64,000 nt of DNA from JANTGF01 sp963750735 (GTDB taxonomy: Bacteria; Bacteroidota; Bacteroidia; Bacteroidales; VadinHA17). The translations under genes and the position numbers were made by a program. Shown one piece after another: positions 10,501-19,789 of this stretch. Each line of letters opens with the position of its first letter. The stretch's first letter is position 1. The notes under the pieces are model-generated. The model worked only from the letters and a program-made list of their open reading frames with translations. It was not told the DNA's origin and did not search any database. The DNA lies in the NCBI GenBank assembly GCA_963750735.1, contig CAVVRY010000012.1, positions 124,001 through 188,000 on the forward strand. The letters are read 5' to 3'.

Positions 10501-11378
10501 AAAACCGCACTTTGTGTTTCCATGCTTCGGTCAACTTTCTTTATTAATCCCTGTAAAACTTTTCCAGGACCAACTTCTGTGAATGAACTGGCATCATCCC
10601 GAATCATATTTTGTACGGTCTGAGTCCATTTTACTGGAGCGGTCAACTGGTGAACTAAATTGGCCTTTATTACATCAGGATCATTTGTTGGCTCTGCCGT
10701 ATAATTTTGATAAACAGGACATATCGGCACCGAAAATTTGGTTGCATGGATAGCTTCTGTCAGTTCTTCCTGGGCAGGTTTCATCAGCGGTGAATGAAAT
10801 GCTCCACCAACTATTAACTTAATAACCCTTTTCGCTCCACGTTTTTCCAATTCTTCCATAGCTAAATCAATGCCTTCAATTGAACCGGATATTACAATTT
10901 GACCAGGGCAGTTATAATTTGCGGGAACTACAACTTTATCGATATTTTCACAGACATCGTTAACAACAGTGTCGTCTAATCCAATTACAGCCGCCATTGT
11001 AGATGGTTCAATTTCACATGCTTTCTGCATGGCAAGTGCTCTTTTTGAAACAAGTGACAGACCATCTTCAAATGATAGTGCTCTATTGGCAACTAAAGAT
11101 GAGAATTCTCCGAGTGAATGTCCGGCCACCATTTCAGGTTTAAAATGGTCTCCAATAGTTTTAGCTAAAATTGTGGAATGTAAAAAAATAGCTGGTTGTG
11201 TTACTTTAGTTTGTTTCAGATCATCTTCAGTGCCATTAAACATAATATCGGTTATTCTGAAACCTAAAATTTCATTTGCAGTTTCGAAAAGTTTTTTACC
11301 TAATACAGAGTTATCGTACATTTCCTTCCCCATACCAGGGAACTGAGCTCCCTGACCGGGAAAAACATAGGCTTTCAT
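10488..11378 (-). CDS. fabD: Malonyl-CoA:ACP transacylase
   Basis: A 296-residue cytoplasmic acyltransferase that moves malonyl groups from CoA to acyl carrier protein at the entry to fatty-acid elongation. The family motifs are clear: FPGQGAQ at the N-terminus, the nucleophile elbow GHSLGE (Ser about 88), YNCPGQIVISG, and the catalytic-His segment GGAFHSPLM. I start at the ATG at 11378 (MKAYVFPGQG); the longer reading frame to 11417 adds 13 residues that homologues lack and runs into the folE stop. It is last in a queD-folE-fabD run with gaps of 11 and 19 bases. No other fab gene lies nearby. Confidence 0.94.
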   Translation of the reverse strand: MKAYVFPGQGAQFPGMGKEMYDNSVLGKKLFETANEILGFRITDIMFNGTEDDLKQTKVTQPAIFLHSTILAKTIGDHFKPEMVAGHSLGEFSSLVANRALSFEDGLSLVSKRALAMQKACEIEPSTMAAVIGLDDTVVNDVCENIDKVVVPANYNCPGQIVISGSIEGIDLAMEELEKRGAKRVIKLIVGGAFHSPLMKPAQEELTEAIHATKFSVPICPVYQNYTAEPTNDPDVIKANLVHQLTAPVKWTQTVQNMIRDDASSFTEVGPGKVLQGLIKKVDRSMETQSAVFQSS

Positions 11379-11397
11379 AATTAGAGTGTTAAGTTTT

Positions 11398-12021
11398 TTA
11401 GTGTAATTTTGATCCAATTAAATGGATATATTCTTCCCTTGTGGCTTCATTCAGGAACTCTCCAGTAAAAGCAGATGTGGTAGTTACAGAATTTTGTTTT
11501 TGAATTCCTCTCATCATCATACATAAATGATGGGCCTCAATGACAACAGCAACCCCAAGGGGATTTAAGTTTTCCTGAATACAATCTCTTATTTGTGTAG
11601 TTAATCTTTCCTGTACCTGAAGTCGACGAGCAAAAGCATCAACTACTCTGGCAATTTTACTCAGTCCGGTTATATATTTATCAGGGATATAGGCCACATG
11701 AGCCTTTCCGAAGAATGGTATCATATGATGTTCACACATAGAATAAATTTCAATATTTTTTACCAGGACCATTTGCTGGTAATCTTCCCGAAACATGGCC
11801 GATTTCAAAATTTCAGCTGGTTTGAGACTATATCCATGCATCAAGAATTGAATAGCTTGACCTACTCTTTCCGGGGTTTTTTCTAATCCCTCACGCAAAG
11901 TATTTTCTCCAATTAGTTTAATTATTTCTCCGTAATGCTCGGATAGTTTTAAAGTTGCTTCATCGTTCCACTTCTCAACCTTTTCATATCCAAAACCATC
12001 TTTTAAACTTGAATTCGTCAT
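11398..12021 (-). CDS. folE: GTP cyclohydrolase I
   Basis: A 207-residue enzyme that opens GTP to 7,8-dihydroneopterin triphosphate, the first step of folate and of queuosine/tetrahydropterin synthesis. Zinc-ligand and active-site signatures are present: EIYSMCEHHMIPFFG, then the ligand Cys in AHHLCMMMRG, followed by the usual TTTSAFTG. TPERV near the N-terminus matches the family. It sits between queD and fabD. Its product is the substrate of QueD, so the two form a functional pair. Length and motifs are normal. Confidence 0.96.
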   Translation of the reverse strand: MTNSSLKDGFGYEKVEKWNDEATLKLSEHYGEIIKLIGENTLREGLEKTPERVGQAIQFLMHGYSLKPAEILKSAMFREDYQQMVLVKNIEIYSMCEHHMIPFFGKAHVAYIPDKYITGLSKIARVVDAFARRLQVQERLTTQIRDCIQENLNPLGVAVVIEAHHLCMMMRGIQKQNSVTTTSAFTGEFLNEATREEYIHLIGSKLH

Positions 12022-12032
12022 GATATATAATT

Positions 12033-12443
12033 TTATCCAAAATATTCTACTGAATTATTTTCAGTTTCAGTAATCTTGATTTTATGTATTTCTGCACCCA
12101 TATTTTTAACATGAGGTGATAATACCTCCCAAATTGAAATTGTCAGATTCTCTGTGCTTGCAACCTTTCCTTTCATAAAACTAACCTCAAGATTGATGTT
12201 CCTGTGGTCCAATTCATTTATCACCTTTTCTTTAATAATCTTACTCAATAACTTTAAATCTGCAACATACCCAAGCTTCTCATTAATTTCACCCTTTATT
12301 GTAACAAACAACTCATAATTATGACCATGCCAGTTTGGATTGGAACATTTGCCATAAACTTTAAAATTTTTTTCTGCAGACCAGTCAGGGTTAAACAATT
12401 GATGAGCAGCATTAAATCTTTCTCTTCTAGTCAGGTAAATCAT
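12033..12443 (-). CDS. queD: 6-carboxytetrahydropterin synthase / PTPS family
   Basis: A 136-residue T-fold enzyme using dihydroneopterin triphosphate. Zinc-binding His are seen in FNAAHQL and in WHGHNYEL, with the catalytic Cys in GKCSNPNWHGHNY and LDHRNIN downstream. Family members make either 6-carboxytetrahydropterin (queuosine route) or 6-pyruvoyltetrahydropterin. Sequence alone does not separate these with certainty, and no queC, queE or queF gene is in view. It lies 11 bases upstream of folE, which makes its substrate, and is the first gene of the folE-fabD run. The divergent mqnB starts 130 bases away. Confidence 0.85.
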   Translation of the reverse strand: MIYLTRRERFNAAHQLFNPDWSAEKNFKVYGKCSNPNWHGHNYELFVTIKGEINEKLGYVADLKLLSKIIKEKVINELDHRNINLEVSFMKGKVASTENLTISIWEVLSPHVKNMGAEIHKIKITETENNSVEYFG

Positions 12444-12573
12444 AATGAAAAACTATAGATGGGCCTAATTTAATTAATGAAAAGTTTTGCGAATTGCAGT
12501 AAAAGCCATTAAAATGGTAATTTACACCTGAAAGTTATATTTTTACAAAACTGATATAAAAGTAAATAAAACC

Positions 12574-13254
12574 TTGAAAATACTCTGTCTTTCTGCTACA
12601 AAATTAGAGATTGATCCAATTCTGGAAAGGATTTCTGAAGATTTATCTGCTTCAGGTAATAGCTTGAGTGTAACATATAAATCGCACAACATAAAATTCC
12701 TTATAACAGGAATTGGAAGTGTGCATACTACATACCATCTTGCTCGGGAATTGACTGATGCAGAGTATGATATTGTTATAGACCTTGGAATTTGTGGGAG
12801 TTTTAGTGATGAAATCAGCTTAGGTGAAGTAGTTTATGTTAAGGAGGAAATGTTTGCAGATTTAGGGGTGGAAGCAGAGGTGGGTTTTAGAACAATATTT
12901 GAGGCTGGTTTGGCAAAAGAGGATATGAGACCATATAGCAATGGAAAGCTTTTAAATACAACTAGAATCGGTGGAAAGGTTATTGGTAATCTGAAAAGAG
13001 TTATTGGGGTAACTGTTAATAAATCAACAGGATCACTTGTCGAAGCAGAGTATATAAAAGAAAAATTTAGTGCGGATATTGAAAATATGGAAGGAGCTGC
13101 AGTTTTCTACACCTGCCTGCAAGAATCTGTCCCTTTTGTTGAGATTCGGTCAGTTTCCAACAGGGTTGGAATCACTGATAAAGCTAGCTGGAATATCCCA
13201 TTAGCAGTTAAAAACCTCTCTGAAGTTGTGATTAATTACTTTAATGAAATTTAG
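12574..13254 (+). CDS. mqnB: Futalosine hydrolase
   Basis: A 226-residue nucleosidase of the purine-nucleoside phosphorylase/MTAN fold that releases hypoxanthine from futalosine in the alternative menaquinone pathway. The core signatures are ITGIGSVHTTYHLA, VIDLGICGSF and the ribose-binding ENMEGAA, followed by EIRSVSNRVG. The start is TTG at 12574 (KILCLSATKLEID); no ATG or GTG gives a better fit. The assignment as MqnB rather than another MTAN-type nucleosidase is supported by mqnD, another enzyme of the same pathway, starting five bases downstream. Confidence 0.92.
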   Translation: MKILCLSATKLEIDPILERISEDLSASGNSLSVTYKSHNIKFLITGIGSVHTTYHLARELTDAEYDIVIDLGICGSFSDEISLGEVVYVKEEMFADLGVEAEVGFRTIFEAGLAKEDMRPYSNGKLLNTTRIGGKVIGNLKRVIGVTVNKSTGSLVEAEYIKEKFSADIENMEGAAVFYTCLQESVPFVEIRSVSNRVGITDKASWNIPLAVKNLSEVVINYFNEI

Positions 13255-13259
13255 TAATA

Positions 13260-14099
13260 ATGAAATTAAGTCTTGGATTCTCAACCTGTCCCAATGATAC
13301 TTTTATTTTCGACGCTATGGTGCATCAAAAAGTCGATACAGAAGGACTTGATTTCACTACTTTTCTTGGAGATGTTGAGAAGCTGAATAAAAAAGCTTTT
13401 CGCTATGAGCTTGATATAACAAAATTAAGCTATCATGCCTATGCATATTTATCATATGGCTATATGATCCTTGATTCTGGAAGCGCCCTGGGGCAAGGAA
13501 ATGGTCCCTTGCTTTTAAGTAAGACAAAGATCTACCCGGATGAGGTAGACAATCTAAAAATTGCTATTCCAGGAAAATATACAACAGCAAATCTATTGTT
13601 AGGAATTGCATATCCAAAAGCTCAGTTAAAAACAGAATACCTGTTTTCTGACATTGAGGAAGCCGTTTTATCAGGTGAGGTTGATGCCGGGTTAGTAATC
13701 CATGAAAACAGGTTTACCTATGCTTCGAGAGGTTTATTGAAAATTATTGACCTGGGGGAATACTGGGAGGAGTTGACAAATGAATTAATACCACTTGGTG
13801 GAATTGTAATCCGAAGAGAACTTCCTGATAAAGTGAAAGAAAAAGTTAATCGGGTCTTAAAAAGGAGTATCGAATTTGCCTTTAATCAGCCCAAAGCCGT
13901 TATGCCTTATGTGAAGAAATATGCCCAGGAAATGGATGAGGAGGTTATGATGAAGCATATTGGATTATATGTAAACGAATACACTCTCAACTTGGGTGCT
14001 AAGGGGAAATCAGCTATAAATAAATTTTTCCAATTGGCTGGCGACAGGAATTTGATACCCAATGTTAGCAAAAACTTGTTTGTGTCAGAAATCCATTAA
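13260..14099 (+). CDS. mqnD: 1,4-dihydroxy-6-naphthoate synthase
   Basis: A 279-residue periplasmic-binding-protein-like enzyme that converts cyclic de-hypoxanthine futalosine to 1,4-dihydroxy-6-naphthoate. It has the family opening LGFSTCPNDTFIFDAM, then DITKLSYHAY, GQGNGPLLL and LVIHENRFTY. No signal peptide is present, as expected for this cytoplasmic member. Together with mqnB it shows that this organism makes menaquinone by the futalosine route. mqnA, mqnC and mqnE are not in the window. Menaquinone is the likely electron acceptor for the Na+-NQR encoded at 42-48 kb. Confidence 0.94.
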   Translation: MKLSLGFSTCPNDTFIFDAMVHQKVDTEGLDFTTFLGDVEKLNKKAFRYELDITKLSYHAYAYLSYGYMILDSGSALGQGNGPLLLSKTKIYPDEVDNLKIAIPGKYTTANLLLGIAYPKAQLKTEYLFSDIEEAVLSGEVDAGLVIHENRFTYASRGLLKIIDLGEYWEELTNELIPLGGIVIRRELPDKVKEKVNRVLKRSIEFAFNQPKAVMPYVKKYAQEMDEEVMMKHIGLYVNEYTLNLGAKGKSAINKFFQLAGDRNLIPNVSKNLFVSEIH

Positions 14100-14167
14100 T
14101 GTTATTGAACTCTTAGTTCTAAATTGCAAAGTATTTAAAACCAAATATCTCTTTAATTTTCTTGGAA

Positions 14168-14383
14168 TTAATTAACATTTGTAGAATTTAATTCATTTAA
14201 ATCACTTACAAATTCTTGAATCTGTTCATTATTGAAACCTTTTTCCATGGCGGCTTCTTCAAGTGTTCCCCAAATGGGTTCACCACAAGCAATGCATTTA
14301 ATCCCTGCATTCATAAGGTATTCCACTGATTTTGGAACTTTTTCAACTAATTCTTCAATAGTTATTTCCTTGTTAATAAGCAT
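14168..14383 (-). CDS. DUF1858 domain protein (small CxxC protein)
   Basis: A 71-residue protein that is almost entirely one DUF1858 domain, the helical module also found at the N-terminus of ScdA/RIC-type and some hybrid-cluster-associated proteins. Visible features are EITIEELVEKVPKSVEYLMNAGI followed by a redox or metal-binding CxxC in KCIACGEPIWGTLEEAA. No signal peptide or membrane segment is present. Partner and exact role are unknown; in other genomes the domain is linked to iron-sulfur or nitrosative-stress proteins, which is only a hint here. It lies on its own between mqnD and the MATE transporter. Confidence 0.8.
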   Translation of the reverse strand: MLINKEITIEELVEKVPKSVEYLMNAGIKCIACGEPIWGTLEEAAMEKGFNNEQIQEFVSDLNELNSTNVN

Positions 14384-14502
14384 GATCCAATATTTTATAA
14401 GTTCCTATTTTAATAATTGATAGAATTTTCGAAGGATTAAATGCGCTTGAGTATATTTCAAATATATATACTTTGTGATAATACCCTTTCAAGAATTTGC
14501 TA

Positions 14503-15823
14503 TTAATCGTTTATGACTGTTCCTGAGATCTTCCTGAAAACATCCTTTGGGAGCCGAATAAGTAATAATACTCCACGGCTAATCATAAATACCATGAAAG
14601 CAAGCCATAGACTATGATTTCCAAGGCTTTCTTTTAACAAATAATAAACAGGAAGGTAAAAAATTAGGATTGAAATTACCATTGAATTTCTCATACCAAC
14701 AGATGCTGTGGCACCAATAAATATGCCATCTAGTATAAACGCTGGGAAAGTAATTATTGGAACAAGTGCAATCCAGAATAAATATTCAGAGGAAAGTCCA
14801 ATTAGCTCCTGATTATTTGTTAATAATCCTAGAATAAATTTTCCACCAGCAAGATAGGATAATGAAAACGGAATACTGGTTGCAGCTCCCCAAATAAAAA
14901 GTAGTTTAATACTTTCTTTTAATTTGATTACAGATCTTGCACCCATATATTTGCCTGTAAGAGCTTCTGCAGAATAGGCAAAACCATCAATCAAGTATGA
15001 GAAGAACATGAAATATTGTAACAATAAGGTGTTTATGGCCAATATTTCGTCCCCCATATTTGCCGATTCTGCAGTAAAAAAGGCAAATGCAAAAATTAAA
15101 AATAAGGTTCGGATGAAAATGTCTTTGTTTATATTGAAAAACTTCTTTAAAGCTTCAGAATTGAGCATTTTCTTAATATCCCAATACTTATTTAACCTCC
15201 TGTAATATCTATGGTATAAAAATATGCTTAGCCCAAAACCAAGATATTGAGCAATAACTGTTCCTAATGCCACACCGTCTGATTTCATGTCCATTTCAAG
15301 AACAAAATATAGGCTAAAAACAATATTTAACACATTTATGAAAATGGTAATTATCATTGGAAATCGTGTGTTTTGCATTCCAATAAACCAACCTGTTAAG
15401 GAGTATAATCCAATGGTAGCAGGGGCGGCCCAAATTCGTATATAAAAGTATTGTTGTGCATACTTTTCAACATTTTCACTACCATGAAAAATTGAAAAAC
15501 TCAACAAATCAATTGGTTTCTGAAGCAAAAGAATAACCAAAGCACCTCCAAGTCCAATTATAAATGACCGGGCTAAAGTCAGCAAAGCCTCAGTTAAATT
15601 GCGTGATCCATACGCTTGGGCTGTCAAACCAGTGGTACCCATCCTTAAGAAGCTAAATCCCCAATAGATGAAATTAAAAATCATGCTACCAATTGAAACA
15701 GCTCCAATATATTCTATGTTTTCAAGGTGTCCAACAAGCGCCAGGTCTACCATTCCTAAGTAGGGGGATTGAAATGTTACTTACAATGCTGGGAATGGCC
15801 AGACGAAGGATATTCTTGTTCAT
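14503..15823 (-). CDS. MATE family efflux transporter (frameshifted near the N-terminus)
   Basis: A multidrug and toxic compound extrusion carrier of about 439 residues with roughly twelve membrane segments, exporting small molecules at the cost of an ion gradient. The long frame begins at MVDLALVGHLENIEYIGAVSIG, which is the middle of the first MATE helix. The missing start is present upstream on the same strand: ATG at 15823 encodes MNKNILRLAIPSIVSNISIPLL. One extra base near 15757-15760 separates it; removing it gives ...ISIPLLGMVDLALVGH, the family sequence. I treat it as one gene with a probable sequence error. Substrate unknown. Confidence 0.85.
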
Positions 15824-15926
15824 GAAATAATTTTACGTGCTGAAAATAAACAATCGTAATGTCCTGAACAAAAAACCAAAAGGAATAATTTTGTTGTTAG
15901 AATAGACATTAATAACGCGTAAGTTT

Positions 15927-15957
15927 TTTGCCGTATCGCTCCGATTTATTAATTTAA
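15927..15957 (+). promoter_or_regulatory. Putative promoter for superoxide dismutase
   Basis: TTTG at 15927-15930, a 19-base spacer, then TAATTTAA at 15950-15957. The spacing fits the Bacteroidota consensus, but the -7 box has two mismatches, so this is weak. Confidence 0.3.
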
Positions 15958-15988
15958 CGGAAAATTTATTAACTAAAATATAAGTATT

Positions 15989-16573
15989 ATGGCTTTTATC
16001 TTACCAGAATTACCATATGCGTTAAATGCTTTAGAACCGCATATTACAAAAAATACATTAGAGTTTCATTATGGGAAACATCATCAGGCCTACGTAAATA
16101 ATTTGAATAATCTTCTTCCAGGATCCGGATTTGAGAATGCCAGCCTTGAAGACATTATCCGCGAATCTAGTGGTGGCGTTTTTAACAATGGAGCTCAGAT
16201 TTGGAATCATACATTCTACTTTATGACTTTTAGTCCTGATGCACCAGGAAAACCTGATGGAAATTTCGCCAAGGCTATTGAAAAGGATTTTGGCTCCTTC
16301 GATGATTTTAAGACTCAATTTACTTCAGCTGCTGCTACTTTATTTGGGGCAGGATGGGCATGGTTGGTTAAGAATGACCTTGGTGCATTAAGTATTGTAA
16401 AGGAGTCAAATGCAGGAAATCCATTAAAAGATGGACTAACTCCTTTATTAACCTGCGATGTTTGGGAACATGCCTATTATTTAGATTACCAGAACAAAAG
16501 ACCAGATTATCTCAAAGCTTACTGGGAAATTATTGATTGGAAAGCTGTAGCCAGGCGTTTTGATACAGTTTAA
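15989..16573 (+). CDS. sodB: Superoxide dismutase, Fe/Mn family (probably iron type)
   Basis: A 194-residue cytoplasmic dismutase. The four metal ligands are visible: His27 (FHYGKHHQAYV), His74 (NHTFYF), Asp157 and His161 (CDVWEHAYYLDYQNKRPDY). Gln70, in GAQIWNHTF, occupies the position where iron enzymes carry the outer-sphere Gln, and no Gln replaces the small residue in LFGAGWAWL. This favours iron or cambialistic use over strict manganese. The presence of SOD next to ferredoxin-dependent metabolism suggests an anaerobe or microaerobe that meets oxygen. The nitroreductase gene follows after 17 bases. Confidence 0.95.
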   Translation: MAFILPELPYALNALEPHITKNTLEFHYGKHHQAYVNNLNNLLPGSGFENASLEDIIRESSGGVFNNGAQIWNHTFYFMTFSPDAPGKPDGNFAKAIEKDFGSFDDFKTQFTSAAATLFGAGWAWLVKNDLGALSIVKESNAGNPLKDGLTPLLTCDVWEHAYYLDYQNKRPDYLKAYWEIIDWKAVARRFDTV

Positions 16574-16590
16574 ATATTTGTAAAAACGCA

Positions 16591-17169
16591 ATGGTTTTTA
16601 AAAGGCTGGTTTATTCTAACAGAAGTGTCAGAAGGTTTATAGAGTCAGAAAAAATTCCAACTGAAGTTCTTGTGGAGTTGATCGATCTGGCCAGAAAATC
16701 ACCTTCTGCGAGAAATGACCAGCCTCTAAAATTTTCTATTTCCACGAGTAAGGAACTAAATAATAGAATATTTCCTAATTTAAAGTGGGCTGGTTATTTG
16801 AAGGACTGGGAGGGACCTGATATTATCGAAAGGCCATCAGCCTACATTATGGTTTTAGGGGATACCCGAATTTCTGAGACATTTGAGTGCGATGCTGGAA
16901 TAGCAATGCAGAGCATGCTGTTGGGAGCTGTTGAGAAGGGATTTAATGGTTGCATTATTGGATCCATTAATAGAACTTCCCTCCGAATGGAATTCAGGAT
17001 TCCAGATCACCTTAAATTACTTTATATAATTGCCTTTGGCAAACCAGCTGAGAAAGTTTATATTGAAAATATGGGAGAGGATGGAGATATCAAATATTGG
17101 AGAGATGAGGAAGGAAATCATCATGTTCCAAAAAGATCAATTGATGATATTTTAGTTAATTTTGAATGA
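16591..17169 (+). CDS. Nitroreductase family protein
   Basis: A 192-residue FMN-dependent oxidoreductase of the nitroreductase fold. FMN-contact motifs are SNRSVRRF near the N-terminus and KSPSARNDQPLKF; the segment DAGIAMQSMLLGAVEKGFNGCIIGS is the usual core helix. Members reduce nitro compounds, quinones or flavins with NAD(P)H, and the substrate here cannot be told. It starts 17 bases after sodB on the same strand, so the two are probably transcribed together, which would fit an oxidative-stress role (inference). Confidence 0.9.
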   Translation: MVFKRLVYSNRSVRRFIESEKIPTEVLVELIDLARKSPSARNDQPLKFSISTSKELNNRIFPNLKWAGYLKDWEGPDIIERPSAYIMVLGDTRISETFECDAGIAMQSMLLGAVEKGFNGCIIGSINRTSLRMEFRIPDHLKLLYIIAFGKPAEKVYIENMGEDGDIKYWRDEEGNHHVPKRSIDDILVNFE

Positions 17170-17223
17170 CTCAATCCTAGAGAAACCAAGTAATATTTCT
17201 CGCCTTCACTTAAATTTCCTTGA

Positions 17224-17961
17224 ATGAAAATATGGTTTTTTGTATTTGTTTTATTTTTGGTCAGTATTCCTGTCCTGGGACAATCTGATAATCAATTTCC
17301 TATTAAAATATCAGGTATTGTTTTTGATGAAGATAGCCTTTCTCCATTACCCAATGTTCATTTAAGAATTGAAAATAGGAATGTTGGAACAGTTACAAAT
17401 CTCCAGGGTCGATTTGAGGCTTTCGTTCAGATGAATGATACAATTAAGTTTACTTATGTTGGATATAAACATGTGAATTTTGTAATCAGTGATACTCTAT
17501 TACCAGGAGATTATGTTGTTGGCATATTGATGTCGCGTGATACAATTTTAATGCAAGAGGTTATGATCGTTCCAAGAAGAAGAGATTTGCGGAATGAGAT
17601 CTTAAGTATGAAAATTGCCCCTGATCCGGATTTTGACATTGCAAAAAGAAATCTGGCCATCTCTTCCTATCAGGGAATTGTGGGAAAAGGGATTGAATGG
17701 GATGCAGATGAAAGTTACAAAATGGTGAAGATGAGGCAAGAAATGGCCGCAATAAATCAAGGTCTGGTTGCTCCCAATGAAATGGTTGCACTTAATTTTC
17801 TAGCTGTAATTCCATTTCTTATATATAAAATGACAAAAGAGGAAATTAAACCACCCGATGATGTTTATATTTCTGAAAATGAGTATGAATTAATATTAGA
17901 GAATTACAGAAAAAATTTACAGCAAAAAGGATTTATATCTGACACCCTAAACTATAAATAG
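17224..17961 (+). CDS. Secreted protein with carboxypeptidase-like regulatory domain
   Basis: A 245-residue exported protein. Residues 1-19 form a signal peptide ending VLGQ. Residues about 27-115 form a CarboxypepD_reg-like beta-sandwich (ISGIVFDEDSLSPLPNVHLRI; GTVTNLQGRFEAFV; FTYVGYKHVNFVI), the module also found at the start of TonB-dependent receptors. The remaining 130 residues are charged and helical with no recognised domain and no TonB-receptor barrel. Such small proteins are common and uncharacterised in Bacteroidota; a periplasmic or envelope role is inferred. It lies between the nitroreductase and the convergent proline dehydrogenase. Confidence 0.8.
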   Translation: MKIWFFVFVLFLVSIPVLGQSDNQFPIKISGIVFDEDSLSPLPNVHLRIENRNVGTVTNLQGRFEAFVQMNDTIKFTYVGYKHVNFVISDTLLPGDYVVGILMSRDTILMQEVMIVPRRRDLRNEILSMKIAPDPDFDIAKRNLAISSYQGIVGKGIEWDADESYKMVKMRQEMAAINQGLVAPNEMVALNFLAVIPFLIYKMTKEEIKPPDDVYISENEYELILENYRKNLQQKGFISDTLNYK

Positions 17962-18014
17962 GGAATTTAAATGGAAATTGATTACAAAGATATTTCAAAT
18001 ACAAAATCTTCCTT

Positions 18015-18926
18015 TCAACCCTTTCTAAACAAGGCCTTTATAATATAGGAGGCCATTTTAGGATTTTCCTTTAACCTTCTGGTAGAATAACCAAACCATT
18101 TTTTACCAAATGGCACATATACTCGCATTGTGTGCCCATTATTTACAATTGATTTCCTTAATTCAGGTGTTACGCCATACAGCATCTGGAATTCATATTT
18201 TTCTTTTGGAACCTTGTACTTTTCAAGTAGCTTGTAGCTCCCATTAATTAAAAATTTATCATGCGTTGCTATTCCTGGATAGATTTTATTTTTGAATAGA
18301 AATTCAAGATCTTCAAGAAAATGCTGATTAACTTCACCATGATCTTTATAAGCTATCTCAGCAGGCTCAACATATATTCCTTTACAGAGTCTGTAGTTCA
18401 AAGGAGTTTCTTTTGAATGAATGTCTAATAAATTTTCTAAATCCTGCAAAGTACGTTTCATATAGGCCTGAAAAACAAGCCCTACATTCTTTGGGAACTC
18501 GGCATGTAACTTGCGAAATAATTCAATCTCAAGATCGATGCAGGGAGAATCCTCCATGTCTATACGTACAAAATTATTGTGTGAAGTTGATTTTTTAACA
18601 ATCTCGCGGATATGCTCATAACAAATATCCTTATCAATGAGCAATCCAAATGATGTAGGTTTTAGGGAATAATTTCCATCGATGTTATTCTCTTCAACAC
18701 GAGTAATTACATTAAGGTATTCCTGTTTATTTTCTTCTGCTTCCTCTAAATCTTTGATGAATTCACCCAGGACATCAATGGTTACCTTAATTCCTTGTTC
18801 ATTCAACTTTTTTGAAGCCTTTATAGCACTTTCTATATCTACACCTGCAATATATGGTTTTGAAAATATCCAAACTAACTTTTTTGGCATATATGGTAAC
18901 AAGGAGGCAATTAGTTTGTTAAACAT
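18015..18926 (-). CDS. Proline dehydrogenase (monofunctional)
   Basis: A 303-residue FAD-dependent TIM-barrel enzyme that oxidises L-proline to pyrroline-5-carboxylate. Family motifs include VTIDVLGEF, FVRIDMEDS, YRLCKGIYVEP, GIATHD and EFQMLYGV, with the substrate-binding YVPFGKKWFGYSTRRL near the C-terminus. It is the short single-function form rather than a PutA fusion. The next enzyme, PruA, is encoded 20 kb away in the same window. Electrons probably go to menaquinone. No regulator lies next to it. Confidence 0.93.
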   Translation of the reverse strand: MFNKLIASLLPYMPKKLVWIFSKPYIAGVDIESAIKASKKLNEQGIKVTIDVLGEFIKDLEEAEENKQEYLNVITRVEENNIDGNYSLKPTSFGLLIDKDICYEHIREIVKKSTSHNNFVRIDMEDSPCIDLEIELFRKLHAEFPKNVGLVFQAYMKRTLQDLENLLDIHSKETPLNYRLCKGIYVEPAEIAYKDHGEVNQHFLEDLEFLFKNKIYPGIATHDKFLINGSYKLLEKYKVPKEKYEFQMLYGVTPELRKSIVNNGHTMRVYVPFGKKWFGYSTRRLKENPKMASYIIKALFRKG

Positions 18927-19004
18927 GATTCTTAAATAAAAGGTTTAGATAAAATATCTCGAATAAATGCATTCTTGATCCAAAGTAATAAAAATCATAA
19001 TATT

Positions 19005-19012
19005 CAAACCTA
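19005..19012 (-). promoter_or_regulatory. Putative -7 box for proline dehydrogenase
   Basis: CAAACCTA on the given strand is TAGGTTTG on the coding strand, an exact TAnnTTTG, about 80 bases before the start codon. No -33 box is seen at the expected spacing. Confidence 0.3.
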
Positions 19013-19200
19013 TGACCTTTGTCAGTCGTATAAGTGACAAGCAGCATAAATTATTTGAGGGTTTTCGAGATGCAGGATAATAAGTGATTTCGGAAGTTCT
19101 CATTCATAGGTATTTACGATAAATGTTTTTCAAATAAATATTTTTTCTGCAACTGCTGCAACCATTTTGATCATCACTTGGTCCTAAATGTAACGAGGAA

Positions 19201-19756
19201 ATGACAGAGGAAGCACAGATCATAAAAAAGTGTCTCAGGAAAGATAAGAGGGCTCAGAAGATTCTGTTTGACCGTTACGCACCTATTTTATTAGGTGTTT
19301 GCCGAAGATACTCAGTAGATCTGTCAGAAGCAGAAGATATGATACAGGAAGGATTTCTGAAGATATTCCTGAATCTTAAAAGTTACTCTGAAAAAGGACC
19401 GCTTATCAAACTGGATGAAAAAGATTATGGTGAACACAGCGATAACATATTATCATAAGAATTATAAACACCGTCACCATTTTGATGTTGAAGAACCCCA
19501 GGTTTCGGGGCTCTTTACAATTGAGAATTTTGATTCAGATTATACCAGGGAGGAACTACTAAATGTGATTGAAAATTTACCTCCCGGTTATAAAATGGTT
19601 TTTAACCTGTATGCTATTGAAGGGTATAAACATCATGAAATTGCTGAAATGATGAAAATTGATGTGAATACCTCAAAATCTCAATATTCAAGGGCAAGAA
19701 AATTAATACGTGAGAATCTTTCTAAAATAAGTAAAACACTCGAAAAACGTGGGTAA
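19201..19756 (+). CDS. ECF-type RNA polymerase sigma factor (frameshifted)
   Basis: Read with one frameshift, a sigma-70-family factor of 184 residues. The first frame carries region 2 (ILFDRYAPILLGVCRRYSVDLSEAEDMIQEGF, residues about 22-53, given here as landmarks DRYAP and EDMIQEGF). The second carries region 4 (LPPGYKMVFNLYAIEGYKHHEIAEMM, landmarks LPPGYK and HHEIAEM). The break is at about 19411: dropping one base in AAACTGG restores IKWMKKIMVNTAI, a standard sequence at the end of region 2. A downstream membrane-anchored PKD protein and the giant adhesin follow on the same strand, so this sigma factor probably controls the surface-protein locus. No separate classical anti-sigma gene is seen. 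Confidence 0.85.
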
Positions 19757-19789
19757 AGACTTTAAAAATATGGAAGATCATTTTCCGGA

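Noticed and set aside
12444..12573. A riboswitch between queD and mqnB
   Set aside because: No conserved preQ1 or other riboswitch core was recognisable in the 130 AT-rich bases.
19411..19420. Programmed ribosomal frameshifting in the sigma factor
   Set aside because: No slippery heptamer or pseudoknot is seen, and similar single-base insertions occur in unrelated neighbouring genes.
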